The notes beneath the pieces are model-generated. The model was not told the origin of the DNA. It saw only the letters and a list, made by a program, of their open reading frames with translations, and ran no database searches. A stretch of 64,000 nucleotides of DNA, from contig NZ_VDMA02000003.1 in NCBI RefSeq assembly GCF_006334915.2, positions 62,001 through 126,000 on the forward strand, in the 5' to 3' direction. Shown one piece after another: positions 18,713-27,238 of the stretch. The first letter of the stretch is position 1, and each line of letters starts with the position of its first letter. A program made the translations under genes and the position numbers. Origin of the DNA: Microbispora catharanthi (GTDB taxonomy: Bacteria; Actinomycetota; Actinomycetes; Streptosporangiales; Streptosporangiaceae).

Positions 18713-19398
18713 CATCCGAAGATCAGCAGCACCCGCGCGGCCGTGTCGTCGAACTCAGTCATGTGGTCCGGCACGGCATGGTCACCTATCCGGGCCTGCC
18801 CGCACCGGAGATCGGCGATCACCTGACGCGCGAGGACTCCCGGGGCCGTTACGCCCCGGGCACCGAGTTCCAGATCGGCCGCATCACGATGGTGGCGAAC
18901 ACCGGCACCTACCTCGACACTCCGTTCCACCGGCTCGCGGAGGGCGAGGACCTGGCCCAGATCGACCTGTCCCGGCTGGTCGACGTCCCCGGTCTGCTGA
19001 TCGACGTCTCCGGCTCCCTCCGGCGCGGCATCGGCGTCGACGCGTTCGAAGGCCACGACGTCAGGGGGCGCGCGGTCCTACTGCGTACGGGCTGGGACAG
19101 GCACTGGGGCAGCCCGGCCTACGGCGACCCGGAGCATCCCTTCCTGACGGCGGACGCGGCCGCCCTGCTCGCCGAGCGGCAACCGGCCGTCGTCGGCATC
19201 GACAGTGTCAACATCGACGACATGGCCGACGGGCTCCGCCCGGCCCACACCGCCCTGCTCACCGCCGGCATCCCGATCATTGAGCACATGCGCGGACTGG
19301 AACGGCTGCCGCACACCGGGTTCCGGCTGCACGCGGCGCCCGTCGCCGTGTCCGGCATGGGCACGTTCCCCGTCCGGGCGTACGCCCTCGTCTTCTGA
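18709..19398 (+). CDS. Cyclase/kynurenine formamidase-family hydrolase
   Basis: A 229-residue protein of the cyclase family, whose members hydrolyse N-formylkynurenine, isatin or related compounds using metal held by HxGTHxDxPxH. The equivalent segment here is NTGTYLDTPFH, so two histidines are replaced by Asn and Tyr; the rest of the fold (ELSHVVRHGMVTYPG, and later VVGIDSVNIDD and IIEHMRGLERLP) is well kept. I recall this variant motif as recurring in actinobacteria, so it is a subfamily feature rather than a sign of decay. Metal use may differ from the type enzyme. The GTG start overlaps the HxlR stop. Confidence 0.88.
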   Translation: MTSEDQQHPRGRVVELSHVVRHGMVTYPGLPAPEIGDHLTREDSRGRYAPGTEFQIGRITMVANTGTYLDTPFHRLAEGEDLAQIDLSRLVDVPGLLIDVSGSLRRGIGVDAFEGHDVRGRAVLLRTGWDRHWGSPAYGDPEHPFLTADAAALLAERQPAVVGIDSVNIDDMADGLRPAHTALLTAGIPIIEHMRGLERLPHTGFRLHAAPVAVSGMGTFPVRAYALVF

Positions 19399-19406
19399 CG
19401 AAGCGA

Positions 19407-21362
19407 TCAACGCTCGGGCGCGAAATGGGTGAGCACCTCGGGGTTGGCCATGGCGTCGGGGTTGGCGGCCTTCTCGACCGGGGTGCCGAGCAGGATCTTC
19501 CGTACGGGGACCTCCAGCTTCTTGCCCGACAGCGTCCTCGGGATGCCGGGGACCACGTGGATCTCGTCGGGCACGTGCCGGGGCGACAGCTCGGTGCGCA
19601 GGGCCGTACGCAGGCGAGATGTCAGCTCGTCGGAGAGGGACGCGCCGTCGGCGAGGGTGACGAACAGCAGCAGCCTGCCCTCCTGGCCGAGCTGCCCGGT
19701 GTCGATGACGAGGCTGTCGGCGATCTCCTCGAAGCGCTCCACGACACGGTAGAACTCGCTGGTGCCCATCCGTACGCCGCCGCGGTTCAGGGTGGAGTCG
19801 GAGCGGCCGTAGATGACGCAGCCGCCGTCGGGGAGGATCTTGATCCAGTCGCCGTGCCGCCAGACGCCCGGGTAGTCGGCGAAGTACGACTCCCGGTAGC
19901 GGTCGCCCGAAGGGTCGTTCCAGAACATGACCGGCATGGACGGCATGGGCCGGGTGATGACGAGTTCCCCCACCTCGCCCACCATCGAGGCACCCGCGGG
20001 GTCGAAGGACTCGACGGACGCGCCGAGGCAGCGGCACGGGATGACGCCGGCCCGGATCGGCAGCAGCGGCACCGCGCCGACGAACCCGGTGCACACGTCG
20101 GTGCCGCCGGAGAACGAGCCGAGCTGCACGTCGGGCTTCACATCCGAATAGACCCAGGCGAACCCCTCGGGCGGCAGCGGCGAGCCGGTCGAGCCGATCC
20201 CGCGCAGCCGGTCGAGCCCCTGTGGCTTCACCCCCGCCTTCATCGACGCCATGATGTACGGCGCGCCGGTGCCGAAGTACGTCACGCCCTCCTCGGCGGC
20301 GAGCCGCCACAGGGCGCCGGTGTCGGGGTGGGCCGCGCTGCCGTCGTACAGCAGGACGGTGGACCCCACCAGCAGGCCGCCGATGAGGTAGTTCCACATC
20401 ATCCAGCCGGTGGTGGTGTACCAGAAGAACACATCGCCCTCGCCGAGGTCCTGGTGGAAGGACAGCGACTTGAGGTGCTCAAGCACGATCCCGCCGTGGC
20501 CGTGGACGATGGGCTTGGGCAGGCCGGTGGTGCCGGACGAGTACAGCACCCACAGGGGATGGCCGAACGGCACCCGCTCGAACTCCAGCGGCGCGGACTC
20601 GCCGCGAAGGTCGTCCCAGCTCAGCGCGGTATCCGGGGCGTCGTCAGGCGCGTCGGCGCCGAGCGCCGGGATCCAGACGGTGGCCTGCAGCGTCGGCAGC
20701 TTCCCGGCGATCTCGCGCACCACCTCCGACCGGTCGTACGCCTTGCCGCCGTAGCGGTAGCCGTCCACCGCGACCAGCACCTTCGGCTCGATCTGTGCGA
20801 ACCGGTCGGTCACGCTGGGCGCGCCGAAGTCGGGCGAGCAGGAGGACCAGATCGCCCCGAGCGAGGCGGTGGCCAGGAAGGCGATGAGGGCCTCGGGGAT
20901 GTTCGGAACGTAGGCGGCGACCCGGTCACCACGCCCGACGCCCAGCCGCGCGAGACCCGCCCGGACCCGGGCGACCTCCTCGCGGAGCTCGCCGAGCGAG
21001 TACTGCCAGCGGCTGCCCGATTCATTGCGGAAAATCACCGCCGTCCGGCCGGGGTGGCCGCGCAGCGCGTTCTCGGCGTAATTCAGAGCCGATCCCGCGA
21101 ACCATTCGGCGTCCGGCATCGTTCCCTGGATGACGGGCCCGTCGCCACGCGTACCGACCACGCCGAAGTAGTCCCATATGGACGTCCAGAAGTCGGCCGG
21201 AGACTCGACCGACCACTTCCAGACGTCCTCGTAGTCCCCGGTACGGCCCAGTCGTTCCATGTAACGGGTGATCCGGGCCGCACGTACGACGTCGGGCGTG
21301 GGTTCCCAGAGCAGAGCGCCTTCCTCGACCATGCCCCCATCTTTGCCACGCTTGAGCCGCAT
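19407..21362 (-). CDS. Acetoacetyl-CoA synthetase
   Basis: About 651 residues, the normal family length. The acyl-adenylate P-loop reads YSSGTTGLPKPIVHGHGG, followed by the adenylate-binding YFGTGAPYI, YGRSDSTLNRGGVRMG, and the C-terminal catalytic lysine region RTLSGKKLEVP. It converts acetoacetate, ATP and CoA to acetoacetyl-CoA, feeding ketone-body use or polyester/isoprenoid precursors. The start is uncertain. ATG 21362 has GGGGAGGG upstream. ATG 21398 would overlap the preceding stop as ATGA. ATG 21332 matches the family N-terminus best. It lies downstream of a serine hydrolase and a LysR regulator in one overlapping unit. Confidence 0.9.
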   Translation of the reverse strand: MRLKRGKDGGMVEEGALLWEPTPDVVRAARITRYMERLGRTGDYEDVWKWSVESPADFWTSIWDYFGVVGTRGDGPVIQGTMPDAEWFAGSALNYAENALRGHPGRTAVIFRNESGSRWQYSLGELREEVARVRAGLARLGVGRGDRVAAYVPNIPEALIAFLATASLGAIWSSCSPDFGAPSVTDRFAQIEPKVLVAVDGYRYGGKAYDRSEVVREIAGKLPTLQATVWIPALGADAPDDAPDTALSWDDLRGESAPLEFERVPFGHPLWVLYSSGTTGLPKPIVHGHGGIVLEHLKSLSFHQDLGEGDVFFWYTTTGWMMWNYLIGGLLVGSTVLLYDGSAAHPDTGALWRLAAEEGVTYFGTGAPYIMASMKAGVKPQGLDRLRGIGSTGSPLPPEGFAWVYSDVKPDVQLGSFSGGTDVCTGFVGAVPLLPIRAGVIPCRCLGASVESFDPAGASMVGEVGELVITRPMPSMPVMFWNDPSGDRYRESYFADYPGVWRHGDWIKILPDGGCVIYGRSDSTLNRGGVRMGTSEFYRVVERFEEIADSLVIDTGQLGQEGRLLLFVTLADGASLSDELTSRLRTALRTELSPRHVPDEIHVVPGIPRTLSGKKLEVPVRKILLGTPVEKAANPDAMANPEVLTHFAPER

Positions 21363-21394
21363 GTCACCCTCCCCGCCCACATAGAAAGGGTCTG

Positions 21395-22270
21395 TCATAT
21401 GTGGGTTCTGAGCTGGTCGATCGCCATCCGGGCGGCGGCCCCGATCGCGGCGTCCGCCCGCGGCTGGTTCTGCGCCGTGCTCAACGACCGGGTGAACACG
21501 GCCACGGCGTAGCGCCCGCCGTCGGGATACTCGACCACCCCGACCTCGTTGCGGAGCGTGGGCAGCGTGCCCGTCTTGCCGCTCACCGCGACGTCGTCGA
21601 ACGGGAACCCCGAGGCCAGCCGGTGCGGCCACACCTGCAGGGCCATGAGGCGGCGGATCGCCGCACAGGAGGCCGCCCCCGCCGCCTCGTCACGCCAGAT
21701 CATCGCCAGCAGACCGGTCATCTCGCGCGGTGTGCTCCGGTTGCCCACCGCCGGGTCGAGCGCGCGCAGCCGCGCCACCACCTCGGGGTCGGTGCACGCC
21801 TGGGTCACGGCCGACTGGTCCGCCACACCCGCGTCCACCCACAGGCTGGTGAGCATGTCGCGGCAGTCCTGCACCACCCGCGTCGCCGTCAGCCCGAGGC
21901 CGTCGAGCAGCGTGTTGACCGCCTCCCGGCCCACCCGGGCGAGCAGCACGTCGGCCGCGGTGTTGTCGCTCACCGCCATCATCAGGTATGCCAGGTCGCG
22001 CAGCGACAGCGTGGCGTCGTCCAGCATCGCCGCCAGCCCGGTGCCCCCACTCGTACGGTCCGCCGCCGGCACGCCGACACGTTCGGTGAGGTCGAGCAGC
22101 CCGCGCTCGGCCTGGCGGTGCAGTTCCAGCAGCAGGGGCACCTTGAAGACCGACGCGAGCACCACCGGCTCGTCGGCCCGCAGGCCCACCTCGCGCCCGT
22201 CGTCGATGTCGACCGCGTGCAACCATCCGGTGACGCCGGCGTTGCGGAACACCCGCTCCACGGGGTTCAC
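21395..22270 (-). CDS. Serine beta-lactamase-like hydrolase (class A fold)
   Basis: A 291-residue protein with three of the class A motifs: SVFK (nucleophilic serine and lysine), VSDN, and SGKTGT. No E-x-x-L-N omega-loop motif precedes the conserved STPREM segment, so the deacylating glutamate of true class A enzymes is not apparent. There is no signal peptide, so the product should be cytoplasmic. It may be a carboxypeptidase-like or esterase-like relative rather than a resistance enzyme. The GTG start overlaps the LysR stop (GTGA). The C-terminal stop overlaps a possible start of acetoacetyl-CoA synthetase. Confidence 0.85.
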   Translation of the reverse strand: MNPVERVFRNAGVTGWLHAVDIDDGREVGLRADEPVVLASVFKVPLLLELHRQAERGLLDLTERVGVPAADRTSGGTGLAAMLDDATLSLRDLAYLMMAVSDNTAADVLLARVGREAVNTLLDGLGLTATRVVQDCRDMLTSLWVDAGVADQSAVTQACTDPEVVARLRALDPAVGNRSTPREMTGLLAMIWRDEAAGAASCAAIRRLMALQVWPHRLASGFPFDDVAVSGKTGTLPTLRNEVGVVEYPDGGRYAVAVFTRSLSTAQNQPRADAAIGAAARMAIDQLRTHI

Positions 22271-23214
22271 GCGAGCAACCCGGTCGCGGGGCGCGGCGTC
22301 ACCCGCGGCGCGGGCGGCACGCCTTCGTCCACCATGCCGGCGCTCTCTTTCAGCACCTGTACGGCCACGGTCGTGAAGTCTCGCACGTACGGCCCCGGCT
22401 CGGTGCGCCAGGCCGGGGAGCAGCGCCAGGCCAGGGGCGTGCCCGCGAGGGGCCGCCACACCACGCCCGGCACCTCGGCGGGGGCGCCGAACGCGACGGC
22501 CGTGCCGGACAGGACCAGGCCGAGGGCGAACTCCACCCGGTCGGTGCAGACGATGTCGGCCGGGACGAAGCCACCCCGGCGGCACGAGGCCAGCGTGTCG
22601 TCGTACAGGCCGGGCTCGGCGTCCCGGGGAAACAGCACCAGGTCCCGCCCGGCCAGGTCGCCGAGGTGCACGGTCGCCCAGGCGGTCAGCTCGTCGTCTT
22701 CCGCCAGCAGGACGCCCGGATGCCGGACGAGCACCGGCCCGTACGCGAGCCCGTTCGCGGCGACCGGATGACGCAGCAGCCCGACGTCGAGCCTGCCCTC
22801 CAGCAACGCGGCGACCTGCGCGGCCGTGCCCATCTCGGTCAGCGACAGCCGTACGTCGGGGCGGCGGTCGCGGAACCCAGCGATGAGCGCAGCAAGCACG
22901 GCGGCGCCGAGGTCGGCGGGGACGCCCGCCCGCACGACCGCCGCGTCGCCGCGCGCCAGGTCGGACATGAGGTCGCGCATCCGCTCGACCCTGGCGACGA
23001 TCTCGCGGGCCTCGGGCACCAGCAGCCGTCCCGCCTCGGTCAGCGCCACCCGTCGGCTCGACCGCTCGAACAGGCGCACGCCCAGCTCCTCCTCCAGACG
23101 CCTGATTCGCTGGCTCAGCGGCGGCTGCGCCATCCCCAGCCGCGCGGCCGCGTTCCCGAAATGCAGCTCTTCCGTCACGACCAGGAAGTAGCCGAGATGC
23201 CGGACAAGGTCCAC
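22267..23214 (-). CDS. LysR-family transcriptional regulator
   Basis: A 315-residue LysR regulator. The N-terminal HTH reads MDLVRHLGYFLVVTEELHFGNAAARLGMAQPPLSQRIRRLEEELG, shown here in its recognisable parts (FLVVTEELHFG, then QPPLSQRIRRLE). The C-terminal two-lobed effector domain follows from residue ~90. The start is a GTG without a strong ribosome-binding site. First gene of an operon with the serine hydrolase and acetoacetyl-CoA synthetase; the PBP gene is divergent. The layout recalls AmpR/BlaA regulators that sit beside beta-lactamase genes, although the effector here is unknown. Confidence 0.92.
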   Translation of the reverse strand: MDLVRHLGYFLVVTEELHFGNAAARLGMAQPPLSQRIRRLEEELGVRLFERSSRRVALTEAGRLLVPEAREIVARVERMRDLMSDLARGDAAVVRAGVPADLGAAVLAALIAGFRDRRPDVRLSLTEMGTAAQVAALLEGRLDVGLLRHPVAANGLAYGPVLVRHPGVLLAEDDELTAWATVHLGDLAGRDLVLFPRDAEPGLYDDTLASCRRGGFVPADIVCTDRVEFALGLVLSGTAVAFGAPAEVPGVVWRPLAGTPLAWRCSPAWRTEPGPYVRDFTTVAVQVLKESAGMVDEGVPPAPRVTPRPATGLLA

Positions 23215-23322
23215 GAGCTGGGAGCATATCCGAATTGCACATAAAGCGCGTTGATATCCATATTGGACATCCTCCCGGCTGGTCTGCTGCTCTTGGCGTG
23301 CACTCGACTCGAAGGGGGACGC

Positions 23323-24870
23323 ATGCGAGAGCGAAGGCGCTGGCCGTACGTCACGGCGGCGGTGCTCGTGCCGGTGGTGGCCGCGGGGGTCACGGTGTGG
23401 GCGCTGCGGACGAAGGGATCGCCTGAGGAGACCGCGCGGGACTTCCTCGCGGCCTGGTCACGCTCGGACTACGCGGCGATGCGCACACTCGCCGCCGACC
23501 CGCCGGCCGGCTTCGAAAGCACGTACCGCCGTTTCCACGACGACCTGAAGCTCACCGGGCAGCGATTCCAGGTGACGAGCGTCCAGGACGACACCGTGCG
23601 GTTCCGGGCCCGGCTGACCGGCCCGCTACCCATCGCGTACGACGGGAGACTCCGCCTGGTCGAGCACGACCGCGCCTGGAAGGTGGCATGGACGCCGGCG
23701 GCCGTCCACCCCCGGATGACCGACGGCATTCGGGTCAAGCTCACCACCGTGCCCGCGGAGCGCGCCCCGATCACCGCCGCCGACGGCACCCGCATCGACA
23801 CGCCGGACACGCCCGGCTCCGTGCAGCAGATCGTCGAGGGGCTGCGCGAGCAGTACGCCTCCCGCCTGACCGGCACCGCGTCCGCCCGGGCCGACCTGGT
23901 CGACGGCCGTACGGGCTCGAAGGTCGCGACGCTCGCCGAGGGCGGATCGAAGCCCGGCAGGCCGCTGCCGACCACCCTCGACCTGCGCGTGCACCGGGCG
24001 GGGGCGCAGGCCCTGGAGGGCGTGGACAAGCCCGCCTCGCTCGTCGCGCTGCGCCCGTCGACGGGCGAGGTCCTCGCAGTGGTCAACAAGCCGGGTGGCT
24101 ACAACCGCGCCCTGCTCGGCACGTACCCGCCCGGCTCGACCTTCAAGATCGTGACCGCCTCGGCCCTGGTGGCCGGTGGCGTCACGCCCGGTCAGACCGT
24201 CGAGTGCCCGGCCGAGAAGACGATCGGCGGCTTCCCGTTCCACAACGCCGAGTTCCACGACTACGGCACGCTGCGCTTCGTCGACGCCTTCGCCCACTCG
24301 TGCAACACGACGTTCGGCGACATGGCGGTGCGGCGCCTCGGTGCTGACCGCCTGTCCAAGGTGGCCTCCGACTTCGGTTTCGGCGCCAGCATCAAGATCG
24401 GGGTACCGGCCGTGGACGCCGCCTTCCCCGCGCCGCATGACGACACCGACCTCGCGTCCGCAGCCATCGGCCAGGGGCGCGTCCTGGCCAGCCCGCTGAA
24501 CATGGCCGCCGTCGCGGGCGCCATCGCCGCGGGCACCTGGCGGCAACCCCGGCTGGTCCCGGCCTCGCTCGTCCCGGACGGCGGCACGCCCCCGCGTCCG
24601 CTGGAGCCCGCGGTGGTGTCCGCGCTGCGCCGTCTCATGCCCGCCGTCGTCAGCGAGGGCACCGCCAGCGGCGTGTCCTTCCCCGCCGGCACGGCCGGCA
24701 AGACCGGCACGGCCGAGTACGGCTCAGCCGAGAAGGGCAAGAACCCCCCTACGCACTCCTGGTTCATCGGCTACAAGGGCGACCTGGCCTTCGCCGTCGT
24801 GGTCGAGGGCGGCGGCACCGGAGCGCAGGTGGCGGCCCCCGTCGCGGCCCGCTTCCTCAAAGCACTGTGA
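23323..24870 (+). CDS. Penicillin-binding protein with MecA_N-type domain
   Basis: A 515-residue membrane-anchored transpeptidase. A single N-terminal helix (~residues 8-28) is followed by an NTF2/MecA_N-like domain (SPEETARDFLAAWSRSDYAAM). The transpeptidase has STFK (nucleophile), HSCN (SxN motif) and GKTGTAEYG (KTG box). It cross-links peptidoglycan outside the membrane. Proteins of this layout include the low-affinity PBP2a, but actinobacterial members are widespread and not necessarily resistance determinants. AGGGGG precedes the ATG at 23323, and longer N-terminal readings are unsupported. Divergent from a LysR/serine hydrolase operon. Confidence 0.92.
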   Translation: MRERRRWPYVTAAVLVPVVAAGVTVWALRTKGSPEETARDFLAAWSRSDYAAMRTLAADPPAGFESTYRRFHDDLKLTGQRFQVTSVQDDTVRFRARLTGPLPIAYDGRLRLVEHDRAWKVAWTPAAVHPRMTDGIRVKLTTVPAERAPITAADGTRIDTPDTPGSVQQIVEGLREQYASRLTGTASARADLVDGRTGSKVATLAEGGSKPGRPLPTTLDLRVHRAGAQALEGVDKPASLVALRPSTGEVLAVVNKPGGYNRALLGTYPPGSTFKIVTASALVAGGVTPGQTVECPAEKTIGGFPFHNAEFHDYGTLRFVDAFAHSCNTTFGDMAVRRLGADRLSKVASDFGFGASIKIGVPAVDAAFPAPHDDTDLASAAIGQGRVLASPLNMAAVAGAIAAGTWRQPRLVPASLVPDGGTPPRPLEPAVVSALRRLMPAVVSEGTASGVSFPAGTAGKTGTAEYGSAEKGKNPPTHSWFIGYKGDLAFAVVVEGGGTGAQVAAPVAARFLKAL

Positions 24871-24909
24871 CTTCGGCACTGTGGCTTCGCAGCAAAGCAC
24901 TGTGATCTC
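24861..24909 (+). repeat. Three short direct repeats (R-GCACTGTG-R-CTTC)
   Basis: AGCACTGTGACTTC (24861-24874), GGCACTGTGGCTTC (24875-24888) and AGCACTGTGATCTC (24896-24909) are near-identical 14-mers. The first overlaps the PBP stop codon. They occupy the short convergent gap before the HNH gene, and their origin (slippage or a binding site) is unclear. Confidence 0.6.
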
Positions 24910-24949
24910 GCCCATCGCGCCGTCCGGGCCTTTCTGCGAGGCACCTCTC

Positions 24950-27133
24950 TCACTCCCGTAGCCGCCGGCCTCTGGAGGGGTTGCGGTAGGTGAAGGCCCA
25001 GCGGTCGGTGCCGGCTTTGCGGCGGGTGTAGCGGTCGGGGTGGCGGTAGCGGTCGCGGTTGTGGAACTGGCAGGCCGGTCCGAGCAGTTTCAGGTCCGTG
25101 AGGCCACCGCTGCTCCAGTTGTCGGCGTGGTCGATCTGGCACATGGTGGCGGGCAGTGGGCAGCCGTCGATCCAGCAGGTGGCGTAGCGGGCGAACACCG
25201 CCCTGCGTTGGGCGGGGGTGGCCAGGCGGACCTTGCGGCCCATGTCCAGCACTTGCCCCTCGGCGTCCATCACCAGGCGCACCAGGCTGCTGGTGCGGGC
25301 AAGGCGGTGCACGCTGGAGACGGGCAGCATCTGTCCGGTCGCCAGCAACACCCCCGGCGCCGCTCCCAGCACCGCCCCTGGCGCTGTTCCCGGTGGCCTC
25401 TCTGGCACGCCCCACTCCGATCCCGGTGTCCCCGGCGCACACGAGCACCGTGCCTCGCCGCCGCACCCGCACCCGCCCTCGCCATGCCTCCGATGCTCGT
25501 GGCCGTGGCCCTCACACGTGCCCTGCCCATGCCGGCAGTCCCCCGCAAGCCGATGCCCGGCGTGGGCGTGATGCGCGGAGGCATCCTCGGGAGGAGGATC
25601 CGGCAATTGCGCTGTGTACGAAGGCGCTGCGTGCGGGGACGTGCTACCGCCGCAGGTAGGCGATGCTGCTGCGCGCCTGGGGTCTGCTTCAGCTTGGGCC
25701 GCGGCACGGTCGAGGTCTCCGCCCTTGGCGGGTGCGGTGTCATCGCCCTCGGCAGAGGCGGCGCTCGCGGTGTCGTGCTCGCTGATCCGCGGCTCACGGG
25801 CCCCGCGCCCATCGGTCCCATGCTCACAGGTCTCGTGCTCACCGGCTCCGGGATCGCGAGGCTCCTCGTCGCGAAGTCCGGCGGTGGCACGGTCGGCGCT
25901 CTCGACAACGGCGTCCGCGGCTACATCGGCACCGCCATCTGTTTCCGAACCGGCAGCTGCCCCGGCCTCGCCCGGGTCGGCGTCGCTGGCGTTGGTGTCC
26001 TCGCTGTCCCGGCCGTCCTCGTCGGCCTCGGCGCCCTCCGCGTCCTCGGCACGCTCGGCATTCTGGGCATCCTGGGCGTCTTCGGCCTCGGCGGGGTGGT
26101 CGGTGCCGGGGTCAGCGGGTTGGGGGTCGGTGGGGAGGGATTCGGCGGTGACCAGGACCAGGAGCTCGGCGGCGATCTTCTGCTCCAGCAACGCGATGAA
26201 CGCATCCGCCTGCCGGACCCGCAACGGCCGGTCGTCCCCTTCTGCGCGCGGCTTGGCGTAGGCGTCCAGCAGGGCCCGCAGCCGGGCGGCCGCCTCACGC
26301 GGCAGGTAGAACTCCCCCTCCACGCCCCCACCCCTGGTCGGGCGGACCCTCAAAAACCGCCGCCCATAATCCGCCCGCTCATCCCGCTCCTCCCCATCGG
26401 GATCCAGCACCGCCCGCAGATAACGCCCGGCTTTGGCCACCTCCGCCGCACCTGCCTTACCCGCCAACTCCAGCAAAATCGACTCAGCCAGGGCGGCGTG
26501 CTCATCACTCAACTGCGCAGTGGCCGCGCAGATCGCCTCCACCACCCCCGCCGCCAACCCACCCGCAGCGAACCGCTCCCGCACCCGCGGCAGACGCGCC
26601 AACTCCACCGCCAGCGTGATCAGACGCCCCGCCCCCGCGACGCTCATCCCTCCGGCGGTGCGCAACCAACTGCGGGTCGAGGCATGCCCATGCCCCTTGG
26701 CCCGCCCCGCACCATGCACCCGCCCCACCCGCTCAGCAAGAGCACACGTGATCCGATCCCGCGCGAACAACAACTCCTCCGCCTCAGCAAGACAGACATC
26801 CACATCCTCCGGCACCGCCGCCAACGCCAACGCCTGCGCCGACTCACGCAGAGAACCCACCAACACCCACGACGACCGGCCCCTGTCCCGAACGGCACCG
26901 GCTCCACAACCACCGGCACTATCGACGCTGTCGGTGCTGTCAGCCTTGGTGTGGCTCGCGTGCCGCGGAAGCTCGGAGTCGATGATCGGAAAGTGCTCGT
27001 GGGCGAGCGAACCCTCGGCCGACCACAACCGGGAACCGGAAGTCAACCGGTCCCACCAGTCGCCAGAGCTATCAGAGCTATCAGAGCTATTCGAACGACG
27101 AGAGTGCTCGGGATCCGAATCAAACAGATCCAT
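24950..27133 (-). CDS. DUF222 / 13E12-repeat HNH endonuclease-like protein with large insertion
   Basis: A 727-residue protein. The N-terminal ~290 residues are the DUF222 helical domain (RSWLRTAGGMSVAGAGRLITLA, then FYLPREAAARLRALLDAY). The C-terminal ~110 residues hold a plausible HNH nuclease: CWIDGCPLPATMCQIDHADNWSSG then CQFHNRDRYRHPDRY, with two Cys-x-Cys-like pairs and histidines. Between them lies a ~230-residue low-complexity insertion, first acidic, then rich in His and Cys (GHRLAGDCRHGQGTCEGHGHEHRRHGEG, given in part). The family is typical of actinobacteria (REP13E12 in mycobacteria) and often mobile or repeated. GAGGAGGG precedes the ATG at 27133. Target and role are not established. 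Confidence 0.82.
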   Translation of the reverse strand: MDLFDSDPEHSRRSNSSDSSDSSGDWWDRLTSGSRLWSAEGSLAHEHFPIIDSELPRHASHTKADSTDSVDSAGGCGAGAVRDRGRSSWVLVGSLRESAQALALAAVPEDVDVCLAEAEELLFARDRITCALAERVGRVHGAGRAKGHGHASTRSWLRTAGGMSVAGAGRLITLAVELARLPRVRERFAAGGLAAGVVEAICAATAQLSDEHAALAESILLELAGKAGAAEVAKAGRYLRAVLDPDGEERDERADYGRRFLRVRPTRGGGVEGEFYLPREAAARLRALLDAYAKPRAEGDDRPLRVRQADAFIALLEQKIAAELLVLVTAESLPTDPQPADPGTDHPAEAEDAQDAQNAERAEDAEGAEADEDGRDSEDTNASDADPGEAGAAAGSETDGGADVAADAVVESADRATAGLRDEEPRDPGAGEHETCEHGTDGRGAREPRISEHDTASAASAEGDDTAPAKGGDLDRAAAQAEADPRRAAASPTCGGSTSPHAAPSYTAQLPDPPPEDASAHHAHAGHRLAGDCRHGQGTCEGHGHEHRRHGEGGCGCGGEARCSCAPGTPGSEWGVPERPPGTAPGAVLGAAPGVLLATGQMLPVSSVHRLARTSSLVRLVMDAEGQVLDMGRKVRLATPAQRRAVFARYATCWIDGCPLPATMCQIDHADNWSSGGLTDLKLLGPACQFHNRDRYRHPDRYTRRKAGTDRWAFTYRNPSRGRRLRE
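27066..27092 (-). repeat. 9-bp tandem repeat in the HNH gene
   Basis: The unit GAGCTATCA is repeated three times in tandem near the 5' end of the HNH gene, encoding a Ser/Asp run (SDSSDSSDSS-like). It is a simple slippage-type repeat within a variable N-terminal region. Confidence 0.6.
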
Positions 27134-27238
27134 CACACCCTCCTCACGTAATTCGAAAATCTTTATGAATTCTTTCACTCCTTCTCCGCAGAAAGCAACC
27201 GGCCGAACGGGTTAGTTGGAGTTGCAGGTGAACTGGGG

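Noticed and set aside
24861-24909. The triplicated GCACTGTG repeats as a CRISPR-like array
   Set aside because: Repeats are only 14 bp, spacers are 0 and 7 bp, and no cas gene is present.
25040-27151. A plus-strand open frame opposite the DUF222/HNH gene, with a valine/glycine-rich middle
   Set aside because: The minus frame has DUF222 and HNH motifs and a good ribosome-binding site; the plus frame has none.
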